Source of the DNA: JAGVSZ01 sp963747775
GTDB lineage: Bacteria; Pseudomonadota; Gammaproteobacteria; Burkholderiales; SG8-39
Reading direction: 5' to 3'
Length of the DNA stretch: 64,000 bases
NCBI GenBank assembly: GCA_963747775.1
Contig: CAVVGT010000018.1
Location: 1 to 64,000 of the forward strand
Shown here: positions 1-7,663 of the stretch, in pieces
Layout: the number at the start of each line of letters is the position of its first letter
How positions within the stretch are numbered: the first letter of the stretch is position 1
The notes under the pieces: model-generated
What the model saw: only the letters and a program-made list of their open reading frames with translations
The model's database searches: none
Told to the model about the DNA's origin: nothing
Made by a program: the position numbers and the translations under genes

Positions 1-1571
1 ATCATCATGGCGTCCTCGTGCTCGAGGTTGTGGCAGTGGAACATGTAGCGCTGCGCGCCGCGGAACGCCGCGTCGTCCGGCAGCGCGAAGTCCACCGCGA
101 GCCAGATCGTCTCGTTCGGCCACAGCAGGACCGTGTCCTTCACGCCGAGGTCGGTCGGGAACCGCCCGCCGCTCTCGGTGGCGAAGCGTCGCGCCGCGCC
201 GTAGGTGCCCTGCCGACGCAGCACCCGGAAACCGAAGCCGTGCAGGTGCATCGGATGCGGCATCGAGATCGGGCTGTTCCGGATCTCCCACGTCTCGCGC
301 GCGCCGCGCCGCACGCTGAACGCGGTCTCGTCGAGCCGGTAGGGGGTCTGGTCGATCAGGAAGCCGGTCCGCTCGTCGAAGTCGAGCCGCATCCGCCGCG
401 TGACGTCTTGCGGGCCGGTTGCCGCGTCCGGAAGCCCCGAGAGCCGCGACGGAAGCGGGGGAGCGGTACGCGCCGGCGCCGCCCCGACGCGGAGCGTAAA
501 GAGGCTCAGCTCGGCCCCGTCGGGCAGTCGGTCCCCAGGATCGCTCGCGGACAGCGCTCTCGCAGACCGCTGCGGCCGCGAGCGGTGGATAACGGTCGCG
601 TGCCGGGTGATGGCGGGTCGGCGCAGTGCCCTGCGTCTGGTGACGCGCGTCGAACTCGAGACTCGTGGCGACGACGGTGCGCCGGCCGGTGAGATCGATC
701 GCCACGTCCACCCGCTCCCCGGTATGGAGGAACGCGCGATCGATCTCCCTGGGCGCGCCGAGCAGTCCGCCGTCGGTGCCGACCAGGTTGAACGGAACCA
801 GTTGATCCCGTCGCGCGCTTCTGCATCTCGAAATGCAAGCAGCAGGCCCCGGGCGTTGCAGGCGTTCAGGATCTGGAGTCGCACCCAGCCGGGCGCCACG
901 ACCCGCGCCGCGTCGAGCTCGCCGTTGACGAGCGCACGGTTGCCGAACCACCCGGTCAGGCAGTCCTCGGCGGTGGGCGCATACGGCCGGATCGCGCCGG
1001 CGACGACGCGGGCGTCCGCGACGGCGAGCGCGAGCCGGTTGCCGGGCACGAGCCCGAGCGCTGCATCCAGCGCTTCGTCGTCGTCGTCCGTCACGACGAG
1101 CAGGCCGGCGAGTCCGCCATAGACCTGCTCGGCGGTAAGGCCGTGCGGATGAGGATGGAACCAGTACAGCCCGGAGCGGTTCTTCACTTCGAAGCGTAGC
1201 CGTTTGCTCGCGCCCGGAGCGATCGGATCGAAGCCGGCGCCGTCCTGCGCCTCCGCGAGCGTCAGGCCGTGGAAATGGACGGTGGTGGGCTGCGGGAGCG
1301 CGTTCTCGATCACGGCGTCGAAGCGCTCGCCGCGCCGCGCGACGACTATCGGCTGCGCCACCTTTCGCGGGTCGAGGTCCGCCACGTAGCGGCAGCGGCC
1401 GGTGACCGGGTCCTGCCGCTCGATCACGAGACGAGGGATGGCCGCGAGCGACACGACGCGGTCATCGGCGAGCGCGGCCGGCGGTGGCGCGAGGGCGCTT
1501 CGCGTGGGGCCGACGCCGCACGCTGCCGCGGCCGAGGCGAGGCCGGCACCGAGAAACCGACGGCGATTCAT
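1..1571 (-). CDS. Multicopper oxidase, Tat-exported; 3' end beyond window; contains a compensated frame slip
   Basis: Likely periplasmic copper oxidase of the laccase/CueO/SufI type. The ATG at 1571 opens a Tat signal (MNRRRFLGAGLASAAAA). Copper motifs appear in order: TVHFHGL, WFHPHPHG, MPHPMHLHGFGF and finally FHCHNLEHEDAMM at the window edge. The frame from 1571 is open to base 1, so about 523 residues are visible. Between about 810 and 655 the family sequence (NLVGTDGGLLGAPREIDRAF) lies in the neighbouring frame, while the start frame there reads as nonsense. The pattern fits one missing base near 805-825 and one surplus base near 645-665. It is the last visible gene of the pqq-ABC operon, 18 bp after the transporter gene. 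The substrate is unknown. Confidence 0.85.
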   Translation of the reverse strand, partial: MNRRRFLGAGLASAAAACGVGPTRSALAPPPAALADDRVVSLAAIPRLVIERQDPVTGRCRYVADLDPRKVAQPIVVARRGERFDAVIENALPQPTTVHFHGLTLAEAQDGAGFDPIAPGASKRLRFEVKNRSGLYWFHPHPHGLTAEQVYGGLAGLLVVTDDDDEALDAALGLVPGNRLALAVADARVVAGAIRPYAPTAEDCLTGWFGNRALVNGELDAARVVAPGWVRLQILNACNARGLLLAFRDAEARDGINWFRSTWSAPTADCSARPGRSIARSSIPGSGWTWRSISPAGAPSSPRVSSSTRVTRRRALRRPAITRHATVIHRSRPQRSARALSASDPGDRLPDGAELSLFTLRVGAAPARTAPPLPSRLSGLPDAATGPQDVTRRMRLDFDERTGFLIDQTPYRLDETAFSVRRGARETWEIRNSPISMPHPMHLHGFGFRVLRRQGTYGAARRFATESGGRFPTDLGVKDTVLLWPNETIWLAVDFALPDDAAFRGAQRYMFHCHNLEHEDAMM

Positions 1572-1589
1572 TCGGCGCCCGGACGCGGC

Positions 1590-3341
1590 CTACCCACCCC
1601 GAGTCGTGAGCACGTGGATCATCGGCTCGTACGCGGACTCCTGCGAGAAGCGCCAGCTCGCGACGGCGATGGCAATCGCGGTCGCGCCGACGAGCACGGC
1701 GATGTCGAGCCCGACGCCGAAGTCCGCGGTCATCGCCGCGCGCGGGGCGAGCGCGTGCTTGAGCAGGTCGACGCCGTACGTGTAGGGGTTTGCGGTCGCG
1801 ATCCAGTTGAGCACGGGCGGCAGGTCGCGCACGGGGTAGAGGGATCCGCTCAGGAAGAACACCGGGAAGATCACGAAGTTCATGATGGCGGCGAAATTGT
1901 CGAGCGTCCGGGAGAACGACGCAGTCACCATCCCGAGGCCGGCGCACGCGAACGACGTGCAGAGGAGGGCGATCGCGAGCAGCCACCAGTCGGTACCGCG
2001 CCCGACGTAGCCGAGCGCCGCGAGGACGACGAGCAGGAGCACCGCCTGCACCAGCGCGGCGGCGGCCGCCGAGACCACCTTCGCGATCACGATCCAGGCG
2101 TGCGGCATGGGCGCGATGATCATCATCCGCATCACGCCCGATTCCTTGTCGTACACCGTGGTCAGCGCGGCGAGCATGCCGCCGAAGAGCATCGTCATCC
2201 CGAGCACGCCGGGAACCAGAAACACCTGGTAGTCCATGCCGCGCGCCTCGCCGATGACGGCGCCGAAGCCGGCGCCGATGACGAAGAGCCAGATGAGCGG
2301 CCGGACGATGGCCGACACGAGCCGCGTCCGCTGGCGGAGCATCCGCACCAGCTCCCGCTCGAGCACCGCGTAGACCGGACGCACGCGCATCAGCCTCAGG
2401 TCCTTTCCGTCCGCAATCCAGAGAAACACGTCGTTCAGGTTCGGCCGCCTGACGCGCCAGGCCGAGACCTTCGAGCCGAGCTCCGCCTGCAGCCGGGCGA
2501 TCGCGGCGATGTCCTCGTCCGGGAAACGGAAGTACGCGACGTCGCCGTCGCGCAGGCACGTCCCGAGACGCGGCTCCAGCATTCCGACCAGACCGTCGAG
2601 GTCGGGGCCCTCGACCTCCAGCATGTGCCGGCCGAGACGCTCGACCAGCAGCCGCGGCGCGCCGGACTCCACGAGCCGGCCCTTGCGGATGAACGCGACG
2701 CGATCGCAACCGTCCGCCTCTTCCAGGTAGTGCGTGGTCAGGAGCAGGGTCATCCCGGTCCGCGCGCGCAGCCGCTCGATGAACCGCCAGATCCGGCGCC
2801 GGTTCGGCAGATCGAGACCGGTCGTCGGCTCGTCCAGGAACAGCACCCGCGGCTCGTGCAGGACGCCGCGAACGATGTCGAGCGCGCGGCGCATCCCGCC
2901 CGACAGCGTCGCGACGGGCTGGGCCCGCTTGTCCGCCAGACCGAAGAGCTCGAGCAGCTCCCGCTGGCGCTCCTCGATCACGCGCGGCGGGAGATCGTGG
3001 AGCAGGCCGGCGAAGCGCAGGTTCTCGGCGACGCTGAGCGTGCGATCGAGCGCGGACTCCTGGAAGACGAGACCGATCGCCCCGCGCACGCGCACGGGCT
3101 CGCGCCGGACGTCGAACCCGGCGACCGTCGCCGTGCCCGCAGTCGGTCGGATCAGGGTCGCCAGCATGTGGACGGTGGTCGTCTTGCCGGCGCCGTTCGG
3201 CCCCAGGAGCCCGAAGAACTCGCCGGACGGGACCTCGAGGTCGAGACCTTCGACCGCGGCGATGCCTCCGTAGCGTTTCGCGAGGCCGTCGGCACGGATC
3301 GCCGCGCGCGTGTCGACGCCGACGGCCTGGGGCGCGTTCAT
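1590..3341 (-). CDS. ABC transporter with ATPase and permease fused in one polypeptide, pqq-linked
   Basis: A 583-residue protein starting MNAPQAVGVD. The N-terminal half is an ABC ATPase, with Walker A (GLLGPNGAGKTTT), signature (LSGGMRRALD) and Walker B (VLFLDEPTTGLD). The C-terminal half, from about residue 317 (MRVRPVYAVLEREL), is an ABC-2 permease with six hydrophobic segments. No stop codon separates the halves. In related pqq loci these are often two genes, so a natural fusion or a lost stop are both possible. The start overlaps the pqqE stop (ATGA). Genes of this kind sit beside pqq clusters in methylotrophs; the cargo is unknown. Confidence 0.85.
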   Translation of the reverse strand: MNAPQAVGVDTRAAIRADGLAKRYGGIAAVEGLDLEVPSGEFFGLLGPNGAGKTTTVHMLATLIRPTAGTATVAGFDVRREPVRVRGAIGLVFQESALDRTLSVAENLRFAGLLHDLPPRVIEERQRELLELFGLADKRAQPVATLSGGMRRALDIVRGVLHEPRVLFLDEPTTGLDLPNRRRIWRFIERLRARTGMTLLLTTHYLEEADGCDRVAFIRKGRLVESGAPRLLVERLGRHMLEVEGPDLDGLVGMLEPRLGTCLRDGDVAYFRFPDEDIAAIARLQAELGSKVSAWRVRRPNLNDVFLWIADGKDLRLMRVRPVYAVLERELVRMLRQRTRLVSAIVRPLIWLFVIGAGFGAVIGEARGMDYQVFLVPGVLGMTMLFGGMLAALTTVYDKESGVMRMMIIAPMPHAWIVIAKVVSAAAAALVQAVLLLVVLAALGYVGRGTDWWLLAIALLCTSFACAGLGMVTASFSRTLDNFAAIMNFVIFPVFFLSGSLYPVRDLPPVLNWIATANPYTYGVDLLKHALAPRAAMTADFGVGLDIAVLVGATAIAIAVASWRFSQESAYEPMIHVLTTRGG

Positions 3342-4477
3342 GCGACCGGTTCGCGCGGGCCCGACAGCGCGCGCGAGTTCTTGTCGTCGCGGAAGAAGAG
3401 CACCGGCTTCGTCCCGACTGCGGGGCGCGCCTGCTCCGCGCGTTCGACGGCCTGCGTCACGAGCGCGTGATGCGGCGATTTGTCGCACACGGGATCCGCG
3501 TTCGCGGCATCGCCGGTCAGCATGTAGGCCTGGCAGCGGCAGCCGCCGTAGTCCTTCACCTTCTCGGGGCAGCTGCGGCACGGTTCCTTCATCCATTCGT
3601 CGCCGCGGTAGCGGTTGAAGGCGGGCGAGTCGTGCCAGATCCAGCGGAGGTCGCGGTCGCGGACGTTCGGGAACTCGAGCCCCGGGAGCATGCGCGCTTC
3701 GTGGCAGGGCAGCGCGAGGCCGTCGGCCGTGAGGCAGAGAAACACCGCGCCCCAGCCGTTCATGCAGGCCTTGGGCCGCGTCTCGTGGTAATCGGGCACG
3801 ACGAAGTAGATTTTCATCGCCTTGCCTACGCGCTCGCGGAACCGGTTGACCACCTCTTCCGCGCGCACGAGCTGCTCGCGGCTCGGCAGGAGCTGGTCGC
3901 GGTTGAGGTACGCCCAGCCGTAGTACTGGGTGTTCGCGAGCTCGACGTACTCGGCCTCCAGCTCGAGCGCGAGTTCGAGAATCTGCTGGACATGATCGAT
4001 GTTCAGCCGGTGCAGGACCGCGTTCAGCACCATCGGATAGTCGTACTGCTTGATCAGCTTCGCGACCCGCCGCTTGAGATCGAAGGTGCGCGTGCTCGAC
4101 AGGAAGTCGTTCATCTCGCGCGTGGAGTCCTGGAACGACAGCTGGATGTGGTCGAGCCCGCCGTCCTTGAACGCCGCGATCCGCCGTTCGTTCAGTCCGA
4201 CGCCCGAGGTGATGAGATTCGAGTAATAGCCGAGCCGCCGCGCTTCGGCGACGAGCACTTCCAGGTCGTCGCGCACCAGCGGCTCGCCGCCCGAGAATCC
4301 GAGCTGCGTCGCGCCGAGGCTGCGCCCTTCGCGCAGCACGCGCACCCACTCGTCGGTGGCGAGTTCCGCGCCATAGGCCGTATAGTCCACCGGGTTGTAG
4401 CAGAACACGCAGTGCAGCGGACAGCGGTAGGTCAGCTCCGCGAGCAGCCAGAGCGGCGGGTTAGGGCTGCCGGGCAT
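3338..4477 (-). CDS. pqqE: PqqA peptide cyclase, radical SAM (PqqE)
   Basis: PqqE joins the glutamate and tyrosine side chains of PqqA, the first step in PQQ assembly, working with the chaperone PqqD. The radical SAM motif CPLHCVFC gives C19, C23 and C26 from the chosen start. The C-terminal SPASM region has the expected cysteines (KACMNGWGA, LPCHEAR, CRSCPEK, GGCRCQ). I chose ATG 4477 (MPGSPNPPLW), which overlaps the pqqD end by 17 bp; an ATG at 4501 is also open. About 379 residues, the family's normal size. Confidence 0.96.
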   Translation of the reverse strand: MPGSPNPPLWLLAELTYRCPLHCVFCYNPVDYTAYGAELATDEWVRVLREGRSLGATQLGFSGGEPLVRDDLEVLVAEARRLGYYSNLITSGVGLNERRIAAFKDGGLDHIQLSFQDSTREMNDFLSSTRTFDLKRRVAKLIKQYDYPMVLNAVLHRLNIDHVQQILELALELEAEYVELANTQYYGWAYLNRDQLLPSREQLVRAEEVVNRFRERVGKAMKIYFVVPDYHETRPKACMNGWGAVFLCLTADGLALPCHEARMLPGLEFPNVRDRDLRWIWHDSPAFNRYRGDEWMKEPCRSCPEKVKDYGGCRCQAYMLTGDAANADPVCDKSPHHALVTQAVERAEQARPAVGTKPVLFFRDDKNSRALSGPREPVA

Positions 4478-4739
4478 CGATCCAGCCTTTCTCGCGCGCA
4501 TGCTCCAGAAAGTCGGTCACGTCCTGCCGCAGGTCCGCGCCGGGGAACGTCCGCTCCAGGTCCGCGACGATCTCGGACACGGCCGACGTGCCGTTGACCC
4601 GTTTCAGGATCTCGCCCGCGCTCTGCCCGAGCTTCACCATGCCTTCCGGGTAGAGCAGCACATAGGCGGACTGCGCCTCCTCCCACTGGAATCGCAAGCG
4701 CCGCGCGAGTGCGAAGACCGTATCGTCGCCGGGCGGCAT
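4461..4739 (-). CDS. pqqD: PQQ biosynthesis chaperone PqqD
   Basis: A 92-residue PqqA-binding chaperone that presents the precursor peptide to PqqE. The sequence MPPGDDTVFALARRLRFQWE is followed by a segment (YVLLYPEGMVKLGQSAGEIL) typical of PqqD. Its ATG overlaps the pqqC stop as TGATG, which indicates translational coupling. Its TAA lies inside the start of pqqE. Length is normal for the free-standing form. Confidence 0.95.
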   Translation of the reverse strand: MPPGDDTVFALARRLRFQWEEAQSAYVLLYPEGMVKLGQSAGEILKRVNGTSAVSEIVADLERTFPGADLRQDVTDFLEHAREKGWIDARQP

Positions 4740-5461
4740 CAGGCGCGGTCCTCGCGGTGGCCGATGCCGTAGGCGAGCTGCATCGCGTCCAGCATCGTCC
4801 ACAGCACGTCGAGCTTGAACTGCAGGATCTCGAGCGCGCGCTCCTGCTCGGCCCGCGTGCGGAAGTGATCCAGCGTGACCCTCAGGCCGTGCTCGACGTC
4901 GCGCCGGGCCTCGGACAGGCGCTTGCGGAAGTACGCGTACCCGGCGGCGTCGATCCACGGGTAGTGCTCCGGCCAGCTCGCGAGCCGCTCCTTGTGGATT
5001 TGCGGCGCGAAGAGCTCGGTCAGCGACGAGCATACGGCTTCCGGCCAGGGTGCGCGGCGCGCGAAGTTGACGTAGGCGTCGACGGCGAAGCGCACGCCCG
5101 GCAGCACGTGCTCGAGCGACGCGACCGCTGCGCGCTCGAGACCCACGGCCTCGCCGAGGCGGAGCCACGCCTCGATGCCACCCTCGTCGCCCTCGACGCC
5201 GTCGTGATCGAGGATGCGCTTGATCCACTCCCGGCGGTGCTCGCGGTCCGGCATGTTCGCGAGGACCGCCGCGTCCTTGATCGGGATGCTGATCTGGTAG
5301 TAGAAGCGGTTGAGCACCCAGCCCTGCACCTGCTCCCGCGTGCACCCGCCGCCGTTCATCGCCACGTGGAAGGGATGGTGGATGTGGTAGCGATCGCCCT
5401 TGGCGCGGAGCTCGCGCTCGAACTCTTCCCTGGTCCACGGCATTCTCTCGGCGGCTCCCAC
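4739..5461 (-). CDS. pqqC: Pyrroloquinoline-quinone synthase PqqC
   Basis: PqqC catalyses the last step of PQQ formation, a cofactor-free eight-electron oxidation and ring closure. The family opening WTREEFERELRAKGDRYHIH and the segment FYYQISIPIKDAAVLANMPD are present. The GTG at 5461 has a good ribosome site (GGGAGAG) four bases upstream. An ATG at 5443 is the alternative start. The gene begins 12 bp after pqqB and its stop overlaps the pqqD start. Confidence 0.96.
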   Translation of the reverse strand: MGAAERMPWTREEFERELRAKGDRYHIHHPFHVAMNGGGCTREQVQGWVLNRFYYQISIPIKDAAVLANMPDREHRREWIKRILDHDGVEGDEGGIEAWLRLGEAVGLERAAVASLEHVLPGVRFAVDAYVNFARRAPWPEAVCSSLTELFAPQIHKERLASWPEHYPWIDAAGYAYFRKRLSEARRDVEHGLRVTLDHFRTRAEQERALEILQFKLDVLWTMLDAMQLAYGIGHREDRA

Positions 5462-5473
5462 AGCACTCTCCCG

Positions 5474-6388
5474 TCAGAGCTCGATCTCCATCCCGTCGTA
5501 CGCGACCTCGATCGCCGCCGCGTCCAGCGTGCGGCGCTCGGCGGAGTCCTCGTTCAGGATCGGATTGGTGTTGTTGATGTGGATGAGGATCTTGCGGGCG
5601 GCTTTCAAGGGCCTCAGGACGTCGATCATTCCGCCGCGTCCGCTCTGCGGCAGGTGGCCCATGTCGCGCGCGCGCTTGCCCGAAATGCCGAGGGCGACCA
5701 GCTCGTCCTCGGTCCAGAACGTTCCGTCGATCATCAGGCAATCGGCTGCGGCGAGGAACGGCGCGAGGTGCGACTCGATCTCGCCGACGCCGGGCGCGTA
5801 GAAGAGTGCCTTGCCGCTCGCCCGATCGACGATCCGTACGCCGATGTTGTCGCCCGGGTGGGGATCGTCGCGGTGCGGGGAGTAGGGCGGCGCCTTGCTC
5901 TTGAGCGGCACCGCCGTGAACACGAGCCCCTCGGCGCCGGTCACGGCGAACGTGCCACCCCCGGCCGCCGGAATCGCATGCCAGCGGACGCCGCAGTAGT
6001 GATCGAGGATGCGGAAGAGGGGGTTCCCGGACGTCAGGTCCTCGCGGACCATGTCGGTGCAGTAGATTTCGAGCGGCGCACCCTCCCGCAACATCAGCAG
6101 CCCGGTGGTGTGGTCGATCTGCGCGTCGATGAGGACGATCGCGCGGACCGCGGTGTCACGGATCGCGCGCGCCGGCTGCAGTTCCGGCACCGCACGAAAC
6201 TGCGCGAGGAGGTCTGGGGACGCGTTGAACAGCACCCAGCCGGCCCCGTCGGCGGAGACGGCGATCGACGACTGCGTGCGCGGCCGCGCGCGGATCGTGC
6301 CCTTGCGCACGCCGTCGCAGTTCGGGCAGTTGCAGTTCCATTGCGGGAAGCCGCCGCCCGCCGCGGAGCCCAGCACCTTGATGCGCAT
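5474..6388 (-). CDS. pqqB: PQQ biosynthesis protein PqqB
   Basis: A 304-residue metallo-beta-lactamase-fold protein needed for PQQ biosynthesis, probably acting as the hydroxylase on the tyrosine ring. It opens MRIKVLGSAAGGGFPQWNC, followed by the N-terminal CNCPNC cysteines and the IDAQIDHTTGLLMLREG region that replaces a full HxHxDH site in this family. It is separated from pqqA by an intercistronic hairpin, so it is probably expressed at a lower level than pqqA. Confidence 0.96.
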   Translation of the reverse strand: MRIKVLGSAAGGGFPQWNCNCPNCDGVRKGTIRARPRTQSSIAVSADGAGWVLFNASPDLLAQFRAVPELQPARAIRDTAVRAIVLIDAQIDHTTGLLMLREGAPLEIYCTDMVREDLTSGNPLFRILDHYCGVRWHAIPAAGGGTFAVTGAEGLVFTAVPLKSKAPPYSPHRDDPHPGDNIGVRIVDRASGKALFYAPGVGEIESHLAPFLAAADCLMIDGTFWTEDELVALGISGKRARDMGHLPQSGRGGMIDVLRPLKAARKILIHINNTNPILNEDSAERRTLDAAAIEVAYDGMEIEL

Positions 6389-6415
6389 CTCGGCTCTTGT
6401 GCGTGCCAGAAAAGA

Positions 6416-6440
6416 CGAAAGCCCCTCGTCGGGGCTTTCG
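6416..6440 (-). terminator. Intercistronic hairpin between pqqA and pqqB (attenuator/terminator)
   Basis: A perfect 10-bp inverted repeat (CGAAAGCCCC / GGGGCTTTCG) with a 5-base loop. On the minus strand it is followed by the T-rich TCTTTTCT. It lies 17 bp after the pqqA stop and before the pqqB start. A partial terminator here would give more pqqA message than downstream message, as reported for other pqq operons. Confidence 0.75.
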
Positions 6441-6457
6441 TCGGGTGCCCACCGCAG

Positions 6458-6529
6458 TTAGCGGGTGGCGATGTACATCGTCACCTCGAAGCCGAAGCGC
6501 ATCTCGGTGTATTCAGGCTTGGTCCACAT
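6458..6529 (-). CDS. pqqA: PQQ precursor peptide PqqA
   Basis: A 23-residue peptide, MWTKPEYTEMRFGFEVTMYI followed by ATR, too short for routine ORF calling. The required Glu15-x3-Tyr19 pair that becomes PQQ is present. It has a near-perfect ribosome site and heads the pqq operon. This is the substrate of PqqE/PqqD. Confidence 0.97.
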   Translation of the reverse strand: MWTKPEYTEMRFGFEVTMYIATR

Positions 6530-6537
6530 TCGCTTGA

Positions 6538-6546
6538 ACCTCCTTT
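6538..6546 (-). promoter_or_regulatory. Strong Shine-Dalgarno of pqqA
   Basis: AAAGGAGGT, eight bases before the pqqA ATG at 6529. It is among the closest matches to the 16S anti-SD seen in the window, fitting the need for high peptide output. Confidence 0.8.
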
Positions 6547-6703
6547 CCGCTACGTGCCGATTCTGACCGCCCGGCGGCCAGGCGCCCACGGGGAAATCGC
6601 CCGATCGGGGCTAATGATTTTCCGTAGTCTTTGGTGCCCGCGCGTGATGCGCGACGGACACTTAACATAGGCGCGACCCCATGCCGCCCCGAGTGAAGAC
6701 ACC

Positions 6704-7657
6704 GTGAACCGGCTCGCCGACGAGCCGCTCTACCCCGAGCTGGAGCCGTTTGCAGTGCAACAATTGTCCGTCGGCAGCGGCCACACCCTCCACATCGAGG
6801 AGTCCGGGGATCCGCGGGGGTTCCCGGCGGTGTTTCTCCATGGCGGCCCGGGCAGCCGCACGCGAGCGGTCCATCGCCGCTTCTTCGATCCGCAGTTCTA
6901 TCGCATCGTGCTGTTCGACCAGCGCGGGTGCGGGCAATCGACGCCGCTCGGCCGGACGGCGGACAACACGACCCGACACCTGGTCGCCGACATCGAGGCG
7001 ATCCGAAACCACCTGGGCTTCGACCGCGTCATGCTCTTCGGCGGTTCGTGGGGCAGCACGCTGGCGCTCGCCTATGCGGTCGCACATCCCGACCGGGTGC
7101 CAGCCATGGTGCTGCGCGGGATCTTCTTCGCGAGCCGGGCCGAAGTCGACTGGTATCTCGATGCGCTGCGTAATTTCGTGCCCGAGGCGTGGGAGGCGTT
7201 GGCGCAGGGGGAAGGCGGGAGCCTGCCGGCCCGGTATCACGAACTGGTGAGCGGGCAGGACGACGAGCGGGCGCTGGCCGCCGCGCGGCGCTGGGTCGCT
7301 TACGAGGAGGCCATCATGGGCCTCGACGCGGGGCACAAGGCCGTTGGTCCGGTAGGGGGGGCGGCCGACGTCCTGGCCCGGGCCCGGGTCCAGCTCCACT
7401 ATCTCGTCAACGACTGCTTTCTCGAGCCGGACGAGCTCGCGTCCGGCTTCGGGCGCCTCGCGGCAGTTCCGGCGCTGATCGTCCAGGGCCGGCTCGACCT
7501 CGTGTGCCCGCCGCGGGCCGCGTACGAGCTCGCCCGCCGGTTGCCACGCGCCGAGCTGCGCCTCGTCGAGCGCGGCGGCCACTCGGCCACCGAACCGGAA
7601 ATCGCCCGCGCACTGCGCCGCGCGACCGACGACATGCGCGCCCGTTTGCAGAGCTGA
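6704..7657 (+). CDS. pip: Prolyl aminopeptidase (proline iminopeptidase), alpha/beta hydrolase
   Basis: Removes N-terminal proline from peptides in the cytoplasm. The protein is 317 residues. The oxyanion motif HGGPGS and nucleophile elbow GGSWGS are present, with the GRLD acid region and the C-terminal GGHSATEPE histidine. The start is GTG 6704 with only a weak ribosome site. It is divergent from pqqA, 174 bp away. Peptidases adjoin some pqq clusters, but this one is not the PqqF/G type, so a role in PQQ is unproven. Confidence 0.93.
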   Translation: MNRLADEPLYPELEPFAVQQLSVGSGHTLHIEESGDPRGFPAVFLHGGPGSRTRAVHRRFFDPQFYRIVLFDQRGCGQSTPLGRTADNTTRHLVADIEAIRNHLGFDRVMLFGGSWGSTLALAYAVAHPDRVPAMVLRGIFFASRAEVDWYLDALRNFVPEAWEALAQGEGGSLPARYHELVSGQDDERALAAARRWVAYEEAIMGLDAGHKAVGPVGGAADVLARARVQLHYLVNDCFLEPDELASGFGRLAAVPALIVQGRLDLVCPPRAAYELARRLPRAELRLVERGGHSATEPEIARALRRATDDMRARLQS

Positions 7658-7663
7658 GACGCG

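Noticed and set aside
506..838. 110-residue minus-strand ORF inside the oxidase gene
   Set aside because: It is the third frame of the multicopper oxidase region and lacks family sequence.
1269..3470. 733-residue plus-strand frame over the ABC transporter
   Set aside because: His/Arg/Glu-rich antisense shadow of the transporter and oxidase genes.
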